Source: Flavobacterium aquariorum (GTDB lineage Bacteria; Bacteroidota; Bacteroidia; Flavobacteriales; Flavobacteriaceae). Taken from it: 64,000 nt of DNA. Within the stretch, counting starts at the first letter, position 1. The number at the start of each line of letters is the position of its first letter. Of this stretch, positions 17,972-27,741 are shown piece by piece. The position numbers and the translations under genes are program-made. Under the pieces are notes generated by a model. The model worked only from the letters and a program-made list of their open reading frames with translations, was not told the origin of the DNA and made no database searches. The DNA lies in contig NZ_QKXH01000005.1 of the NCBI RefSeq assembly GCF_003254745.1, positions 186,001 to 250,000 on the forward strand, in the 5' to 3' direction.

Positions 17972-18931
17972 ATGAAATTATTTCTCTTAACGATAGTTTG
18001 CAGTTTGCTTTTGTTGTCTTGTGACCAAAAAAGCAAAGTTGAAAAAGCTATTGAAGAAACACCAGTAAATAAAATTAAGGTAGAACGTTTTGATAAGCAG
18101 TTCTTTGAAACTTCTCCAAACGATTTGGCAAAATTAAAAAAGCAATACCCTTATTTTTTCTCACCTGCTATTAATGATAGCGTTTGGATAAATAAAATGA
18201 CAGCTCCAATTTGGAGAGAAGTATATACGGAAGTAGAAAAAAAATATGCCTCAATTGATAGGATACAAGATGAGATGGAAACTTTGGTTCAGCATATGAA
18301 ATATTATTTTCCTAAGACAAAAACGCCTAAACTGATTACGCTGATTTCGGATATGGATTATACTAATAAAGCAATTTATGCAGATTCGTTGGTTATAATT
18401 TCATTGGAATTGTATTTAGGGAAGGATCACAAGTTTTATACTTTTCCGAAATATCTGAAACAAAATTTTGAAGAAAGACAAATGATGCCAGATGTAGTGA
18501 AGAGTTTTTCATTAGGAAAAATTGCTCCTCCAACGGATAAGAATTTGTTGTCCCAAATGATTTATTTTGGAAAGCAACTCTATTTAAAGGATCTTTTGCT
18601 TCCGGAATACAGCGATGCCGAAAAAATGGGATACACTCCAGAGCAAATTGTTTGGTGCCAAGAAAATGAAAGTTATATATGGCGCTATTTTATTGAAAGA
18701 GAAATGCTTTTTAGTGATGAACAAAAATTGACCTCTCGTTTTATTGATCCAGCTCCTTTTTCAAAATTTTATTTAGAAATAGATAATGATTCTCCAGGGC
18801 AAGTAGGTTCTTGGATAGGCTGGCAAATTGTTAGGTCTTTTATGACAAATAATGATGTTACGGTAGATCGGTTATTAAAAACGGATGCCAAAGAAATTTT
18901 CGAAAAATCAAAATACAAACCCAAGAAATAA
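17972..18931 (+). CDS. gldB: Gliding motility lipoprotein GldB
   Basis: This 319-residue lipoprotein (lipobox LLLLSC, acylated C17) has the DUF2268-like layout of GldB, with recognisable segments KIKVERFDKQFFE, YPYFFSP and QVGSWIGWQIVRSF. GldB is needed for gliding in Flavobacterium johnsoniae, though its exact role is unsettled. Its stop overlaps the gldC start (TAATG), and the gldB-gldC pairing is the known arrangement in Flavobacterium, which supports the name. The start gives a normal type II signal peptide. Confidence 0.9.
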   Translation: MKLFLLTIVCSLLLLSCDQKSKVEKAIEETPVNKIKVERFDKQFFETSPNDLAKLKKQYPYFFSPAINDSVWINKMTAPIWREVYTEVEKKYASIDRIQDEMETLVQHMKYYFPKTKTPKLITLISDMDYTNKAIYADSLVIISLELYLGKDHKFYTFPKYLKQNFEERQMMPDVVKSFSLGKIAPPTDKNLLSQMIYFGKQLYLKDLLLPEYSDAEKMGYTPEQIVWCQENESYIWRYFIEREMLFSDEQKLTSRFIDPAPFSKFYLEIDNDSPGQVGSWIGWQIVRSFMTNNDVTVDRLLKTDAKEIFEKSKYKPKK

Positions 18932-19266
18932 TGTCAAATAAAAATACCTCAGAAATTAAATTTTTAGTCGAATTGGATGAAAACCGCGTTCCAGAAAAAT
19001 TGTTTTGGACTGCAAAAGATGGTGGAGTAGAGCTTTCAGAATCAAAAGCAATTATGCTTAATGTTTGGGATAGTAAAGCCAAGGAAAGCATGCGAATCGA
19101 TTTGTGGACTAAAGAAATGCCTGTTGATGAAATGAAAATTTTCTTTCATCAAACTTTAGTGGCTATGGCGGATACTTTCAAAAGAGCTACAAATGATGAA
19201 AAGATGTCAGATACGATGTTGGACTTCTGTGATTATTTTGCAGAGAAACTAGAATTAAAAAAATAG
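18931..19266 (+). CDS. gldC: Gliding motility protein GldC
   Basis: This 111-residue soluble protein is recognised by the N-terminal SEIKFLVELDENRVPEKLFW and the central ESMRIDLWTKEMPVDEMK. It has no signal peptide or membrane helix. GldC enhances gliding efficiency in F. johnsoniae; it is translationally coupled to gldB. A terminator follows. Confidence 0.9.
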   Translation: MSNKNTSEIKFLVELDENRVPEKLFWTAKDGGVELSESKAIMLNVWDSKAKESMRIDLWTKEMPVDEMKIFFHQTLVAMADTFKRATNDEKMSDTMLDFCDYFAEKLELKK

Positions 19267-19288
19267 TTCATTGTAGGCAAATCAGAAA

Positions 19289-19328
19289 AAATCCCAAAAC
19301 TGAATTTTTAATTTCAGATTTGGGATTT
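19289..19328. terminator. Bidirectional terminator between gldC and engB
   Basis: A 16-base stem (19289-19304 with 19313-19328, core AATCCCAAA) has one mismatch, with T runs on both strands. The genes on each side converge on it. Confidence 0.85.
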
Positions 19329-19350
19329 ATTTTTTCTATGTACAAAGGTT

Positions 19351-19971
19351 TTAAAACTCCGAATTATTTTTGAATACTTCTTGGTTTACTTCGTCTATGT
19401 AGTTTAACAATTCTTCTTTACCAGTTGATTCTGTCGCCGAAGTGACAAAGTATTTTGGCATTTCGGCCCAGTTATTGGCAAACATTTGTTTCTTGTAAGC
19501 GGCAATATGGGAATCGATCTTTACTTTACTAATTTTATCTGCCTTAGTGAAAATAATGCAGAATGGAATTTCACTTTCTCCCATATACGACATGAATTCA
19601 ATGTCGATTGTCTGTGCTTCATGACGGATGTCAATTAAAACAAATGCACAAACCAACTGCTCTCTTGTCTCGAAATAATCGGTGATGAATTCTTGAAATA
19701 TGGATTTTGTTTTTTTGGAAACTTTGGCATAACCATAACCGGGTAAATCAACAAGAAACCAATTGTTATTGATTAAAAAGTGATTGATTAGTTGTGTTTT
19801 TCCAGGTCTTCCAGATGTTTTGGCTAATTTTTTTTGATTGGTCAACATATTGATTAATGATGACTTACCAACATTGGAACGACCAATAAAAGCATATTCC
19901 GGCAAAAAATCCTTTGGACATTTGCTTACATCTGAGTTGCTTATTACGAATTCGGCGGTATTAATTTTCAT
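19351..19971 (-). CDS. engB: Ribosome biogenesis GTPase YihA/YsxC (EngB)
   Basis: This 206-residue GTPase has G1 GRSNVGKSS (near residue 30), G3 DLPGYG, G4 TKAD and G5 TSA motifs in order. EngB acts in 50S subunit assembly. Size and motifs are typical. It is 29 bases downstream of the alpha/beta hydrolase gene on the same strand and is likely co-transcribed with it. Confidence 0.95.
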   Translation of the reverse strand: MKINTAEFVISNSDVSKCPKDFLPEYAFIGRSNVGKSSLINMLTNQKKLAKTSGRPGKTQLINHFLINNNWFLVDLPGYGYAKVSKKTKSIFQEFITDYFETREQLVCAFVLIDIRHEAQTIDIEFMSYMGESEIPFCIIFTKADKISKVKIDSHIAAYKKQMFANNWAEMPKYFVTSATESTGKEELLNYIDEVNQEVFKNNSEF

Positions 19972-20000
19972 TTTTTTGGGTGTAAAATTCTCCTTCTAAA

Positions 20001-20774
20001 TTAGTGTTCCCTAAGATGTGTATGGGTAAGCCAGTCTTCTAGATGTTTGTTAAATTCTTCGGGTTGTTCCATCATAGCAGCATGACCACATTTGTCAATC
20101 CAGTATAAAGTGGAATTAGGTAATAGTCTATGGAATTCATTAGCTACATCTGGAGGGGTAACTTGGTCATTTTTCCCCCAAATAATACAGGTCTGTACAT
20201 GCATTTTTGGTAAATCTTTGGCCATGTTATGGCGAATTGCACTTTTGGCAATGGTCAAGGTTTTGATCAATTTTACACGATCATTTACGGTTGCGTAAAC
20301 TTCGTCAATAAGTTCGGGTGTGGCTATTTTTGGGTCGTAAAATACGTCTTCAGCTTTTTTCTTGATATATTCGTAGTCACCTCTTTTTGGGTAACTGTCA
20401 CCCATAGCGCTTTCGTATAATCCTGAACTTCCGGTTATTACAAGTCCTGATACTTTTTCAGGAAACATTTTAGTATGGTATAATGCAATATGTCCTCCAA
20501 GTGAATTTCCTAAAAGAATGACTCTGTCTAATTTTTTGTAAGTAATGAAGTTTTTTACATAGACGGCAAAACTCTTCACGTTTGTTTTTAATATATTTTG
20601 AGTGTAAATAGGCAAATCGGGGATTATGATTTTGTATCCTTTATTAGAGAAATAACTAGCTACGGCATCAAAATTACTAAGTCCCCCCATTAAACCATGT
20701 AAGATGACAATCGGAATTCCTTCTCCTGCTTCGTAATATCCGTATTTGCCTTCTTTTTTATAGTGTTTTTCCAT
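20001..20774 (-). CDS. Alpha/beta hydrolase
   Basis: This 257-residue hydrolase has the oxyanion-side HGLMGG segment, nucleophile elbow GNSLGG (Ser catalytic), an acid residue region around WGKNDQVTPP and the catalytic His in CGHAAMMEQPEEF. There is no signal peptide, so it is cytoplasmic. The substrate is unknown; the layout resembles C-C bond hydrolases and esterases. It precedes engB. Confidence 0.88.
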   Translation of the reverse strand: MEKHYKKEGKYGYYEAGEGIPIVILHGLMGGLSNFDAVASYFSNKGYKIIIPDLPIYTQNILKTNVKSFAVYVKNFITYKKLDRVILLGNSLGGHIALYHTKMFPEKVSGLVITGSSGLYESAMGDSYPKRGDYEYIKKKAEDVFYDPKIATPELIDEVYATVNDRVKLIKTLTIAKSAIRHNMAKDLPKMHVQTCIIWGKNDQVTPPDVANEFHRLLPNSTLYWIDKCGHAAMMEQPEEFNKHLEDWLTHTHLREH

Positions 20775-20802
20775 GTTTTAAATGACAATTTTCAATTTTT
20801 CA

Positions 20803-20810
20803 CAAATATA
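20803..20810 (-). promoter_or_regulatory. Candidate -7 box for the hydrolase-engB unit
   Basis: On the minus strand it reads TATATTTG (TAnnTTTG), 28 bases upstream of the hydrolase ATG. No -33 element was seen. Confidence 0.45.
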
Positions 20811-21060
20811 GGGTTTATAAAATTAAAAAGAATTTTAGTGGTCATTTTTTAACCTTTTATTGTCTGTAAGGAAAAGAGAGGTTTTGGATTGATATTTTAT
20901 TGGTTTTTTAACTAATGAGTAATGAAATTTTCAGGCTTTTAAGAATGTGTTTTAATTATCCAAAATGCAGACTTTTAAGCAAAACACAATCTTTCTTACA
21001 AATTATTGATGCGTTGGCTAACGCTCTGATTGTCTATAAACTAAGTGTTTTTGGCTAAAA

Positions 21061-21106
21061 GTGGTTAAACTTATTAACAAAGTGGTAGATTGTGGTAAAT
21101 TGTGGT
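21061..21106 (+). promoter_or_regulatory. Probable MraZ operator (GTGGT repeats)
   Basis: GTGGT occurs at 21082, 21092 and 21102, exactly 10 bases apart, with a further copy at 21061. MraZ of E. coli binds TGGGN repeats separated by 5-base spacers upstream of its own gene. The phasing and position here, just upstream of the -7 box and the mraZ start, fit autoregulation of the dcw operon. Confidence 0.65.
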
Positions 21107-21117
21107 AATATTTTATA

Positions 21118-21125
21118 TATTTTTG
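21118..21125 (+). promoter_or_regulatory. -7 box of the dcw operon promoter
   Basis: TATTTTTG matches TAnnTTTG and lies 24 bases before the TTG start of mraZ, directly downstream of the GTGGT repeats. TTG triplets upstream are at 15 and 25 bases, not the ideal 19-21, which would suit a regulated promoter. Confidence 0.5.
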
Positions 21126-21149
21126 CTTAATGCAATTAATACAATTCAC

Positions 21150-21623
21150 TTGGACACAATTATAGGGACATATGAGTGTAAAGTCGATGCAAAAGGAAGG
21201 GTTTTATTGCCTGCTCCCTTAAAAAAGCAATTGGCTTCCTCGCTTCAAAACGGTTTTGTTTTGAAGCGTTCTGTATTTCAGCCCTGTTTGGAATTGTATC
21301 CTATGGTCGAGTGGGATTTGATGATGAAAAAAATCAACAAACTTAATCGTTTCGTAAAAAAAAACAATGACTTTATTCGTCGTTTCACAGCTGGAGTCAA
21401 AGTGGTAGAAATTGATGCGTTAGGTAGGTTATTGGTTCCTAAAGACTTAGTGGTTTTTGCCAGTATTGATAAAGATGTGGTTTTTTCTTCTGCAGTTAAT
21501 ATTGTAGAGATTTGGGATAAGGATTTGTATGAAAAATCAATTGATGGTGCAGATGTTGATTTTGCAGATTTGGCAGAGGATGTAATGGGTAATTTAAATG
21601 ACGACGAAAATGGAATATCATAA
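21150..21623 (+). CDS. mraZ: Transcriptional regulator MraZ
   Basis: This 157-residue protein has two AbrB-like SpoVT half-domains: IIGTYECKVDAKGRVLLPAPL at the start and KVVEIDALGRLLVPKDL in the middle, each with the DxxGR signature. The TTG at 21150 is chosen because it puts the first strand at the N-terminus; a GTG at 21102 would lie inside the operator and upstream of the -7 box. MraZ is a DNA-binding regulator of the division/cell-wall cluster. The acidic tail overlaps the rsmH start. Confidence 0.88.
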   Translation: MDTIIGTYECKVDAKGRVLLPAPLKKQLASSLQNGFVLKRSVFQPCLELYPMVEWDLMMKKINKLNRFVKKNNDFIRRFTAGVKVVEIDALGRLLVPKDLVVFASIDKDVVFSSAVNIVEIWDKDLYEKSIDGADVDFADLAEDVMGNLNDDENGIS

Positions 21624-22509
21624 TCCTGTATTGCTTCATGCTTCCGTAGATGGCTTGAATATAAAACCAGATGGAGTTTATGTGGATGTTACTTTTGGTG
21701 GAGGAGGTCACTCAAAAGAAATTTTGAGTAGGCTGGGACCAAATGGTAAATTGTTTGCTTTTGATCAAGACGAAGATGCTTTGGCGAATGCTATACCTGA
21801 TGAAAGATTCACATTAATTAACGAAAATTTTAGATTTATTAAAAGGTTTTTGCGTTTTTATGGTATAAAAGAAGTGGATGGTATTTTAGGGGATTTGGGT
21901 GTTTCTTCGCATCAGTTTGATGTGCCTGAAAGAGGTTTTTCTACCCGTTTTGATGCTGATTTGGATATGAGAATGAGTCAGAAAAATGATTTGAATGCCT
22001 ATCGGGTTGTCAATGAATATGATGAGGCAAATCTTAAACGTGTTTTTCTGGATTATGGTGAACTTAAAAATGCACCAGCTTTGGCAAGAACAATTGTAGA
22101 GGCGAGAGAGCATCGACTAATCAAAACAACAGACGAGCTAAAAGAGGTTTTGATGAAATATCTGCCCGAAAGAGTTCGAAATAAAATATTAGCTCAAATC
22201 TATCAGGCGATTCGCATTGAGGTGAATCAGGAAATGGATGTTTTAAAAGAATTTTTGGAACAATCACTTGAGATTTTGAAGCCTGGAGGAAGATTGAGTG
22301 TCATTTCGTATCATTCATTAGAAGATAGATTGGTGAAAAGATTTATAAAAAATGGAATGTTTGAAGGGGAGCCAGAACGTGATTTTTATGGAAATTTCTC
22401 AGTTCCTTTTAAAACCATTGGAAAATTAATTGTTCCTGATAATGAAGAAATCAAACTAAACAGTAGAGCCCGAAGTGCTAAATTGAGAATTGCAGAGAAA
22501 AAGGGGTAA
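21598..22509 (+). CDS. rsmH: 16S rRNA m4C1402 methyltransferase RsmH (MraW)
   Basis: This 303-residue enzyme methylates N4 of C1402 in 16S rRNA. SAM-binding motif VDVTFGGGGHSKEIL, GILGDLGVSSHQFD and the C-terminal VISYHSLEDRLVKRF are family hallmarks. The start at 21598 overlaps mraZ by 26 bases; ATG at 21610 (MEYHNPVLL) is also possible. It is the second gene of the dcw operon. Confidence 0.95.
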   Translation: MTTKMEYHNPVLLHASVDGLNIKPDGVYVDVTFGGGGHSKEILSRLGPNGKLFAFDQDEDALANAIPDERFTLINENFRFIKRFLRFYGIKEVDGILGDLGVSSHQFDVPERGFSTRFDADLDMRMSQKNDLNAYRVVNEYDEANLKRVFLDYGELKNAPALARTIVEAREHRLIKTTDELKEVLMKYLPERVRNKILAQIYQAIRIEVNQEMDVLKEFLEQSLEILKPGGRLSVISYHSLEDRLVKRFIKNGMFEGEPERDFYGNFSVPFKTIGKLIVPDNEEIKLNSRARSAKLRIAEKKG

Positions 22510-22582
22510 GAAAGTTTAAATGTTTAAAATGGTTTAATCGGTTAAAAGTTTAAAGAAGACGTGAATTCTAGAGTCTGTAACT

Positions 22583-22610
22583 CATAATTCATAATTCATA
22601 ATTCATAATT
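22583..22610 (+). repeat. Four tandem CATAATT units
   Basis: Four perfect copies of the 7-mer CATAATT lie in the rsmH-ftsL gap, just before the ftsL start. A length-variable simple repeat here could change ftsL expression; that is speculation. Confidence 0.8.
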
Positions 22611-22615
22611 TACTA

Positions 22616-22963
22616 ATGAAAGGTGGAATTTATAACATATTAAAAGCACAGTTTCTTATAGATGATAACGCAGTCAAAAATTGGCGCTTTATTGTCTTTG
22701 TGATTTTACTTGCTATAATAATGATTGCCAATACACAGCGTTACGAACAAAAAGTATTTAAGATTGTTGAATTGACCAATAAAGTAAAAGAATTGCGTTC
22801 TGAATTTGTAGATAGACGTTCTGAGTTGATGAAACTCAAAATGGAATCCACGGTTTCGGCTAAGATGGAAAAAAAACAAATTTTCCCATCCACTGTTCCT
22901 CCAGTTAAAATAGAAGTTGAAGAACCTAAAGAGAAAAATTTCTTAGAAAGAATATGGCAGTAG
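22616..22963 (+). CDS. ftsL: FtsL-like cell division protein
   Basis: This 115-residue bitopic protein has a cytoplasmic N-terminus, one membrane helix (FIVFVILLAIIMIA) and a periplasmic coiled coil with heptad leucines/valines (KIVELTNKVKELRSEFVDRRSEL). Position between rsmH and ftsI and this topology identify the FtsL-like protein that links FtsB/FtsQ and activates FtsWI. Its end overlaps ftsI by 10 bases. Confidence 0.85.
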   Translation: MKGGIYNILKAQFLIDDNAVKNWRFIVFVILLAIIMIANTQRYEQKVFKIVELTNKVKELRSEFVDRRSELMKLKMESTVSAKMEKKQIFPSTVPPVKIEVEEPKEKNFLERIWQ

Positions 22964-24957
22964 AAGATAAATACATATCCTATAGAACCTACTTGGTTGC
23001 CGTTTTCATCTTTTTGATGGCAATTGCTATTGCTGTTAAGTTAACTAATATCCAATGGGTTGATGGAGATCATTACAGGGAATTGGCTAAAGAAAGAACA
23101 GTCAGGAATTTTGTTATTCCTGCCAATAAAGGGAATATCTATTCAGCTGATGGAAGTCTTTTGGCAACTTCAATTCCAAATTATGCAATTCGTTTTGATG
23201 CTGTAGCACCAAAAACAGAAACTTTTGAGAAAAATGTAAAATTGTTATCGGATTCATTGGGAATGTTACTTAAAAAATCCAGCACTACAATTCAAAATGA
23301 ACTGAGGAGAGCCAGAGCGCATAAAAACAGATATTTCTTAGTGGCCCAAGGTTTAAGTTTTACCGAGTATATGAAAATCAAAGGTTTCCCATTGTTTAAT
23401 TTGGGAGCGTATAAAGGTGGAATTATAATCGAACAAAAAACAATTAGGGAACATCCAATTGGCCATATTGCTGAACGCACTATTGGTTATGAAAGAAAGA
23501 TGGCTGAAGGATATTCAGACGGAAAAGGGATTGAGTGGGCATATAGTAAATACCTTAATGGGAAAGACGGTAAAATATTAAAGCAAAAAATAGCTAAAGG
23601 GCAATGGAAACCCATTCGTGATGTAAACGAAGTGGAACCTCAAGACGGATATGATGTTATATCAACAATAGATGTTTACATTCAGGATATTGCACATCAT
23701 GCGCTACTTAAACAATTAGAAGAATACGAAGCAGATCACGGGTGTGTTGTAGTTATGGAAACAAAGACAGGTCATATTAAAGCGATTTCAAATCTAGGAA
23801 GAGCAACCGATGGCAGTTATTACGAAACAACTAATTATGCTTATGCCGAATCTCATGAGCCAGGATCGACTTTTAAATTGGTGGATTTGATGGCGATACT
23901 AGAAGATAAAGTGGCTGATACAAGTACTGTTTACGATAGTCACGGTGGCGTTGTTGTTTACTCAGGTCGAAAAGTAAGAGATTCACATGAAGGTGGTTAT
24001 GGTAAAATATCGTTGGCTAGAGGATTTGAAGTTTCTTCAAATACGGTAATGGTTCAAGCCGTTTATAATAATTACAAAAACAATCCTACGAAGTTTGTGA
24101 ACCATATTAATTTTTATGGTTTAAATAAGAAATTAGGATTGGCTTTTCAAGGTGAAGGAAAACCTTTCATTCCGCAACCAAGCGATAAAAATTGGTCTAA
24201 TATTTCACTTCCATGGATGGCTTTCGGGTATGGAGTTTCGGTTACGCCATTGCAAACACTAACGTTTTATAATGCTGTAGCCAATAATGGAGTGATGGTG
24301 AAGCCACAATTGGTTTCTGAAATCAAGGCGTGGAATAAAACCATAAAAAAATACGATACCGAAGTAATGAACCCTAGAATTTGTTCTCCTGAAACGTTAC
24401 AAAAAGTTAAGGCAGTTTTGGCCAATGTGGTAAAAAAAGGAACAGGATCCAAGTTGTATTCTAAAGATTTTTCTATGGCTGGTAAAACTGGGACTGCAGC
24501 TGTGAATTATGCTCAAAATGGGGGAATGGATAAGTATTATGCATCTTCATTTGTTGGCTATTTTCCTGCTGATAATCCTAAGTATTCTTGTATTGTGGTA
24601 GTTCATAAACCTAATACTTCTGGAAATAATTATTATGGAGCCGATGTTGCAGGGCCTGTTTTTAAGAGAATTGCCCAAAAAATATTTACTGATACGCCTT
24701 CTACTAATGTGATTAAGAAATTAGATAATCCTAATCCAAAACAAGAGAGCAGTTACAATACTTATTTTGTTAAAATGCAAAAAAAGCAAAATTCTGTTCC
24801 AAATGTAAAGGGAATGTCAGGAATGGATGCAGTTGCGTTATTGGAGAATTTGGGTTTAAAGGTTAAAGCTGTCGGAGTTGGGAAAGTGAAAAAACAATCC
24901 ATTCAAGCAGGGCAGAGTATTGTAAAAAATTCGTCAATTCTATTGGAATTATCATGA
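22954..24957 (+). CDS. ftsI: Division transpeptidase FtsI (PBP3) with C-terminal PASTA domain
   Basis: This 667-residue class B penicillin-binding protein has an N-terminal membrane anchor, a dimerisation domain, and a transpeptidase domain with S305-T-F-K308 (active-site serine), S361-S-N363 and K511-T-G-T motifs. A single PASTA domain lies at about residues 610-667 (SVPNVKGMSGMDAVALLENL). It cross-links septal peptidoglycan with FtsW. The PASTA tail, unusual in E. coli FtsI but common in Bacteroidota, may sense muropeptide. Confidence 0.95.
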   Translation: MAVEDKYISYRTYLVAVFIFLMAIAIAVKLTNIQWVDGDHYRELAKERTVRNFVIPANKGNIYSADGSLLATSIPNYAIRFDAVAPKTETFEKNVKLLSDSLGMLLKKSSTTIQNELRRARAHKNRYFLVAQGLSFTEYMKIKGFPLFNLGAYKGGIIIEQKTIREHPIGHIAERTIGYERKMAEGYSDGKGIEWAYSKYLNGKDGKILKQKIAKGQWKPIRDVNEVEPQDGYDVISTIDVYIQDIAHHALLKQLEEYEADHGCVVVMETKTGHIKAISNLGRATDGSYYETTNYAYAESHEPGSTFKLVDLMAILEDKVADTSTVYDSHGGVVVYSGRKVRDSHEGGYGKISLARGFEVSSNTVMVQAVYNNYKNNPTKFVNHINFYGLNKKLGLAFQGEGKPFIPQPSDKNWSNISLPWMAFGYGVSVTPLQTLTFYNAVANNGVMVKPQLVSEIKAWNKTIKKYDTEVMNPRICSPETLQKVKAVLANVVKKGTGSKLYSKDFSMAGKTGTAAVNYAQNGGMDKYYASSFVGYFPADNPKYSCIVVVHKPNTSGNNYYGADVAGPVFKRIAQKIFTDTPSTNVIKKLDNPNPKQESSYNTYFVKMQKKQNSVPNVKGMSGMDAVALLENLGLKVKAVGVGKVKKQSIQAGQSIVKNSSILLELS

Positions 24958-26417
24958 GTATACTAAAAGATATATTATATAAAGTGGCGATAGAATCTGT
25001 AACGGGTTCTACAGATATTGCTATAAATCAATTGAATTTCGATTCCAGAAAAGTCGAAAAAAATGATGCTTTTATTGCAATTCGAGGAACTATTTCGGAT
25101 GGACATGATTTTATTGAAAAAGCAATTGAGTTTGGAGCTTCGGTGGTTGTTTGTGATACTCTTCCAGCTAACTTAAGTAATGGTGTGACTTATGTATGCG
25201 TGAAAGATACTAATGCAGCTTTGGCTTTTATGGCTGCCAATTATTTTGGAAATCCATCCCAAAAACTAAGATTGGTTGGTATTACGGGAACAAATGGAAA
25301 AACAACTATTGCTTCATTGTTGTATCAAATGTTTAAGAAGGCTGGTTTCAAAGTAGGTTTGCTTTCGACTGTGAAGATTTTAGTTGATGATATAGAATAT
25401 AAAGCAACTCATACAACTCCAGATTCGATAACTATAAATCATTTTTTGAAAGAAATGGTTGATGCTGGCGTTGAATATTGTTTTATGGAGGTAAGCTCGC
25501 ATGGTATTCACCAAAAGCGTACTGAAGCTCTGTATTTTAGAGGAGGAATATTTACCAATTTATCACATGACCATTTAGATTATCATCCTACGTTTGCAGA
25601 ATATAGAGATGTAAAGAAGTCTTTTTTCGACCACTTGCCAAGTGATGCTTTTGCCCTTACCAATATTGACGATAAAAATGGGCAAGTAATGCTTCAAAAC
25701 ACGTCAGCTAAAAAACTTACGTATGCTTTAAAAACATATGCCGATTATAAAGCACAAATCCTGGAAAATCAATTGTCCGGATTGCTTTTGAAAATAAATG
25801 GCAATGAAGTTTGGGTGAAATTAATTGGAACTTTTAATGCTTACAATCTGTTGGCAATTTATGGTACGGCTGTAGAATTAGGACTAGACAGTTTGGAAGT
25901 ACTTCGATTAATGTCCGAATTGGAAAGTGTTTCTGGAAGATTCCAATATATTGTTTCCAATACGAATATAACGGCTATAGTAGATTATGCTCATACGCCA
26001 GATGCACTCGAAAATGTTTTGAATACCATTAATGATGTTCGAACCAATAATGAACAATTAATAACAGTTGTGGGTTGTGGAGGTAACAGAGATACTGCAA
26101 AACGTCCTGTTATGGCCAATATCGCCACAGAATTGAGTGATAAAGTAATTTTGACTTCTGATAATCCTAGAAACGAAGAGCCGGAAGCCATTATTCAAGA
26201 AATGGAAAAAGGGATTCAAGCTCAAAATTTCAAAAAAGTTTTGTCGATTACAGATAGATTGCAGGCGATTAAAACAGCTTGTCAATTGGCTCAGCCAAAT
26301 GATATTATATTGATTGCTGGTAAAGGTCACGAAACCTATCAGGAAATCAAAGGGATACGTCATGATTTTGATGACATGAAAAATGTAAGAGAAATTTTAA
26401 ACCAATTAGGTAAATAA
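24954..26417 (+). CDS. murE: UDP-MurNAc-tripeptide synthetase MurE (meso-DAP adding)
   Basis: This 487-residue Mur ligase has ATP loop GITGTNGKTT near residue 110 and the DNPR motif near residue 403, which selects meso-diaminopimelate rather than lysine. It adds the third residue of the stem peptide in the cytoplasm. The start overlaps the ftsI stop (ATGA). Confidence 0.95.
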   Translation: MSILKDILYKVAIESVTGSTDIAINQLNFDSRKVEKNDAFIAIRGTISDGHDFIEKAIEFGASVVVCDTLPANLSNGVTYVCVKDTNAALAFMAANYFGNPSQKLRLVGITGTNGKTTIASLLYQMFKKAGFKVGLLSTVKILVDDIEYKATHTTPDSITINHFLKEMVDAGVEYCFMEVSSHGIHQKRTEALYFRGGIFTNLSHDHLDYHPTFAEYRDVKKSFFDHLPSDAFALTNIDDKNGQVMLQNTSAKKLTYALKTYADYKAQILENQLSGLLLKINGNEVWVKLIGTFNAYNLLAIYGTAVELGLDSLEVLRLMSELESVSGRFQYIVSNTNITAIVDYAHTPDALENVLNTINDVRTNNEQLITVVGCGGNRDTAKRPVMANIATELSDKVILTSDNPRNEEPEAIIQEMEKGIQAQNFKKVLSITDRLQAIKTACQLAQPNDIILIAGKGHETYQEIKGIRHDFDDMKNVREILNQLGK

Positions 26418-26426
26418 TGGTTTAAT

Positions 26427-26452
26427 CGGTTATTTGTTTATTCGTTTAACCG
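26427..26452 (+). repeat. Short inverted repeat in the murE-mraY gap
   Basis: CGGTTA at 26427-26432 and TAACCG at 26447-26452 form a small hairpin. The preceding GGTTTAATCGGTTA also occurs at about 22527 in the rsmH-ftsL gap. Confidence 0.5.
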
Positions 26453-26510
26453 AATAGTAAAATGCCAAACGATTACACAAATTAACGATTAACTAAATAA
26501 ACAAAGAGAT

Positions 26511-27740
26511 ATGCTATACTACTTATTCCAATATTTAGACAAAGTAATGGATGTACCTGGTACAGGGGTTTTTCAATACATCACCTTTAGATCATCCTTA
26601 GCATTGATGTTATCATTGTTATTGTCTACCATTTATGGGAAACGCATAATTGGTTTTTTAAGTAGACAGCAAGTGGGAGAAACAGTTCGTGAATTAGGAT
26701 TGGCTGGTCAAAATGAAAAAGCTGGTACACCAACAATGGGGGGTATAATTATCATATTTGCAACTTTAGTTCCTGTGATACTTTTTGCAAAATTGCATAA
26801 CATTTATATTGTTTTGTTGATAGTTACCACTTTATGGATGGGAACCATTGGTTTTATTGATGATTATATAAAGATTTTTAAGAAAGATAAACAAGGGCTT
26901 AAAGGTATTTTTAAAGTGTTTGGTCAAGTTGGACTTGGAGTAATTGTAGGGTCCGTTTTATATTTCAGTCCTGCTGTTACCGTTAGAACGGATACAGGAA
27001 GGGTCGATATTTTTAAACAAACCACAGAAACCGTTGTTAAACCAGCCTCATTGGAGGAAAAATCAACTGCAACTACAATTCCTTTTTTTAAAAATAACGA
27101 ATTTGATTATGCGGAGCTTTTAGCTTGGACAGGTGAAGGTTATGAGAAATGGGCTTGGCTGGTATTTATTCCAATCGTTATTTTTATTATTACTGCAGTT
27201 TCAAACGGAGCCAATTTAACTGATGGTATTGACGGTCTGGCTGCAGGAACTTCTGCGGTTTCAGTTTTTGCACTAGCGATTTTCACATTTGTTTCGGGGA
27301 ATATTATTTTCTCAAACTATCTGAATATAATGTATATACCAAATTCAGGTGAGATGACCGTTTTTATTGCTTCGTTTCTCGGTGCTTTGATCGGTTTTCT
27401 TTGGTACAACTCTTATCCCGCTTCCGTTTTTATGGGAGATACAGGAAGTTTAACAATCGGTGGAATTATAGCGGTATTGGCAATTGCCGTTCGAAAAGAA
27501 ATGCTAATTCCTCTATTGTGCGGGATCTTCCTGGTCGAAAACTTCTCTGTTGTTTTGCAGGTAAGTTATTTTAAATATACAAAAAAACGCTTTGGTGAAG
27601 GGCGAAGGATTTTTCTAATGTCGCCGCTGCATCATCACTATCAAAAGAAAGGGTACCACGAAAGTAAGATAGTGACGCGGTTTTGGGTAGTAGCTATCAT
27701 GCTGGCCATTTTGTCAATTGTTACACTGAAACTGAGATAA
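26511..27740 (+). CDS. mraY: Phospho-MurNAc-pentapeptide transferase MraY
   Basis: This 409-residue polytopic enzyme transfers phospho-MurNAc-pentapeptide to undecaprenyl phosphate, making lipid I. Signature segments: [44 protein letters not shown] and [11 protein letters not shown]. An insert of about 40 polar residues ([12 protein letters not shown] region) between helices is typical of Bacteroidota MraY. Confidence 0.96.
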   Translation: MLYYLFQYLDKVMDVPGTGVFQYITFRSSLALMLSLLLSTIYGKRIIGFLSRQQVGETVRELGLAGQNEKAGTPTMGGIIIIFATLVPVILFAKLHNIYIVLLIVTTLWMGTIGFIDDYIKIFKKDKQGLKGIFKVFGQVGLGVIVGSVLYFSPAVTVRTDTGRVDIFKQTTETVVKPASLEEKSTATTIPFFKNNEFDYAELLAWTGEGYEKWAWLVFIPIVIFIITAVSNGANLTDGIDGLAAGTSAVSVFALAIFTFVSGNIIFSNYLNIMYIPNSGEMTVFIASFLGALIGFLWYNSYPASVFMGDTGSLTIGGIIAVLAIAVRKEMLIPLLCGIFLVENFSVVLQVSYFKYTKKRFGEGRRIFLMSPLHHHYQKKGYHESKIVTRFWVVAIMLAILSIVTLKLR

Positions 27741-27741
27741 T

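Noticed and set aside
20092..20420. Plus-strand ORFs inside the hydrolase gene
   Set aside because: They are antisense shadows of a well-supported gene with intact catalytic motifs.
21102..21149. GTG at 21102 as the mraZ start
   Set aside because: It lies inside the GTGGT operator and upstream of the -7 box; the added residues (VIFYIFLLNAIN) do not resemble MraZ.
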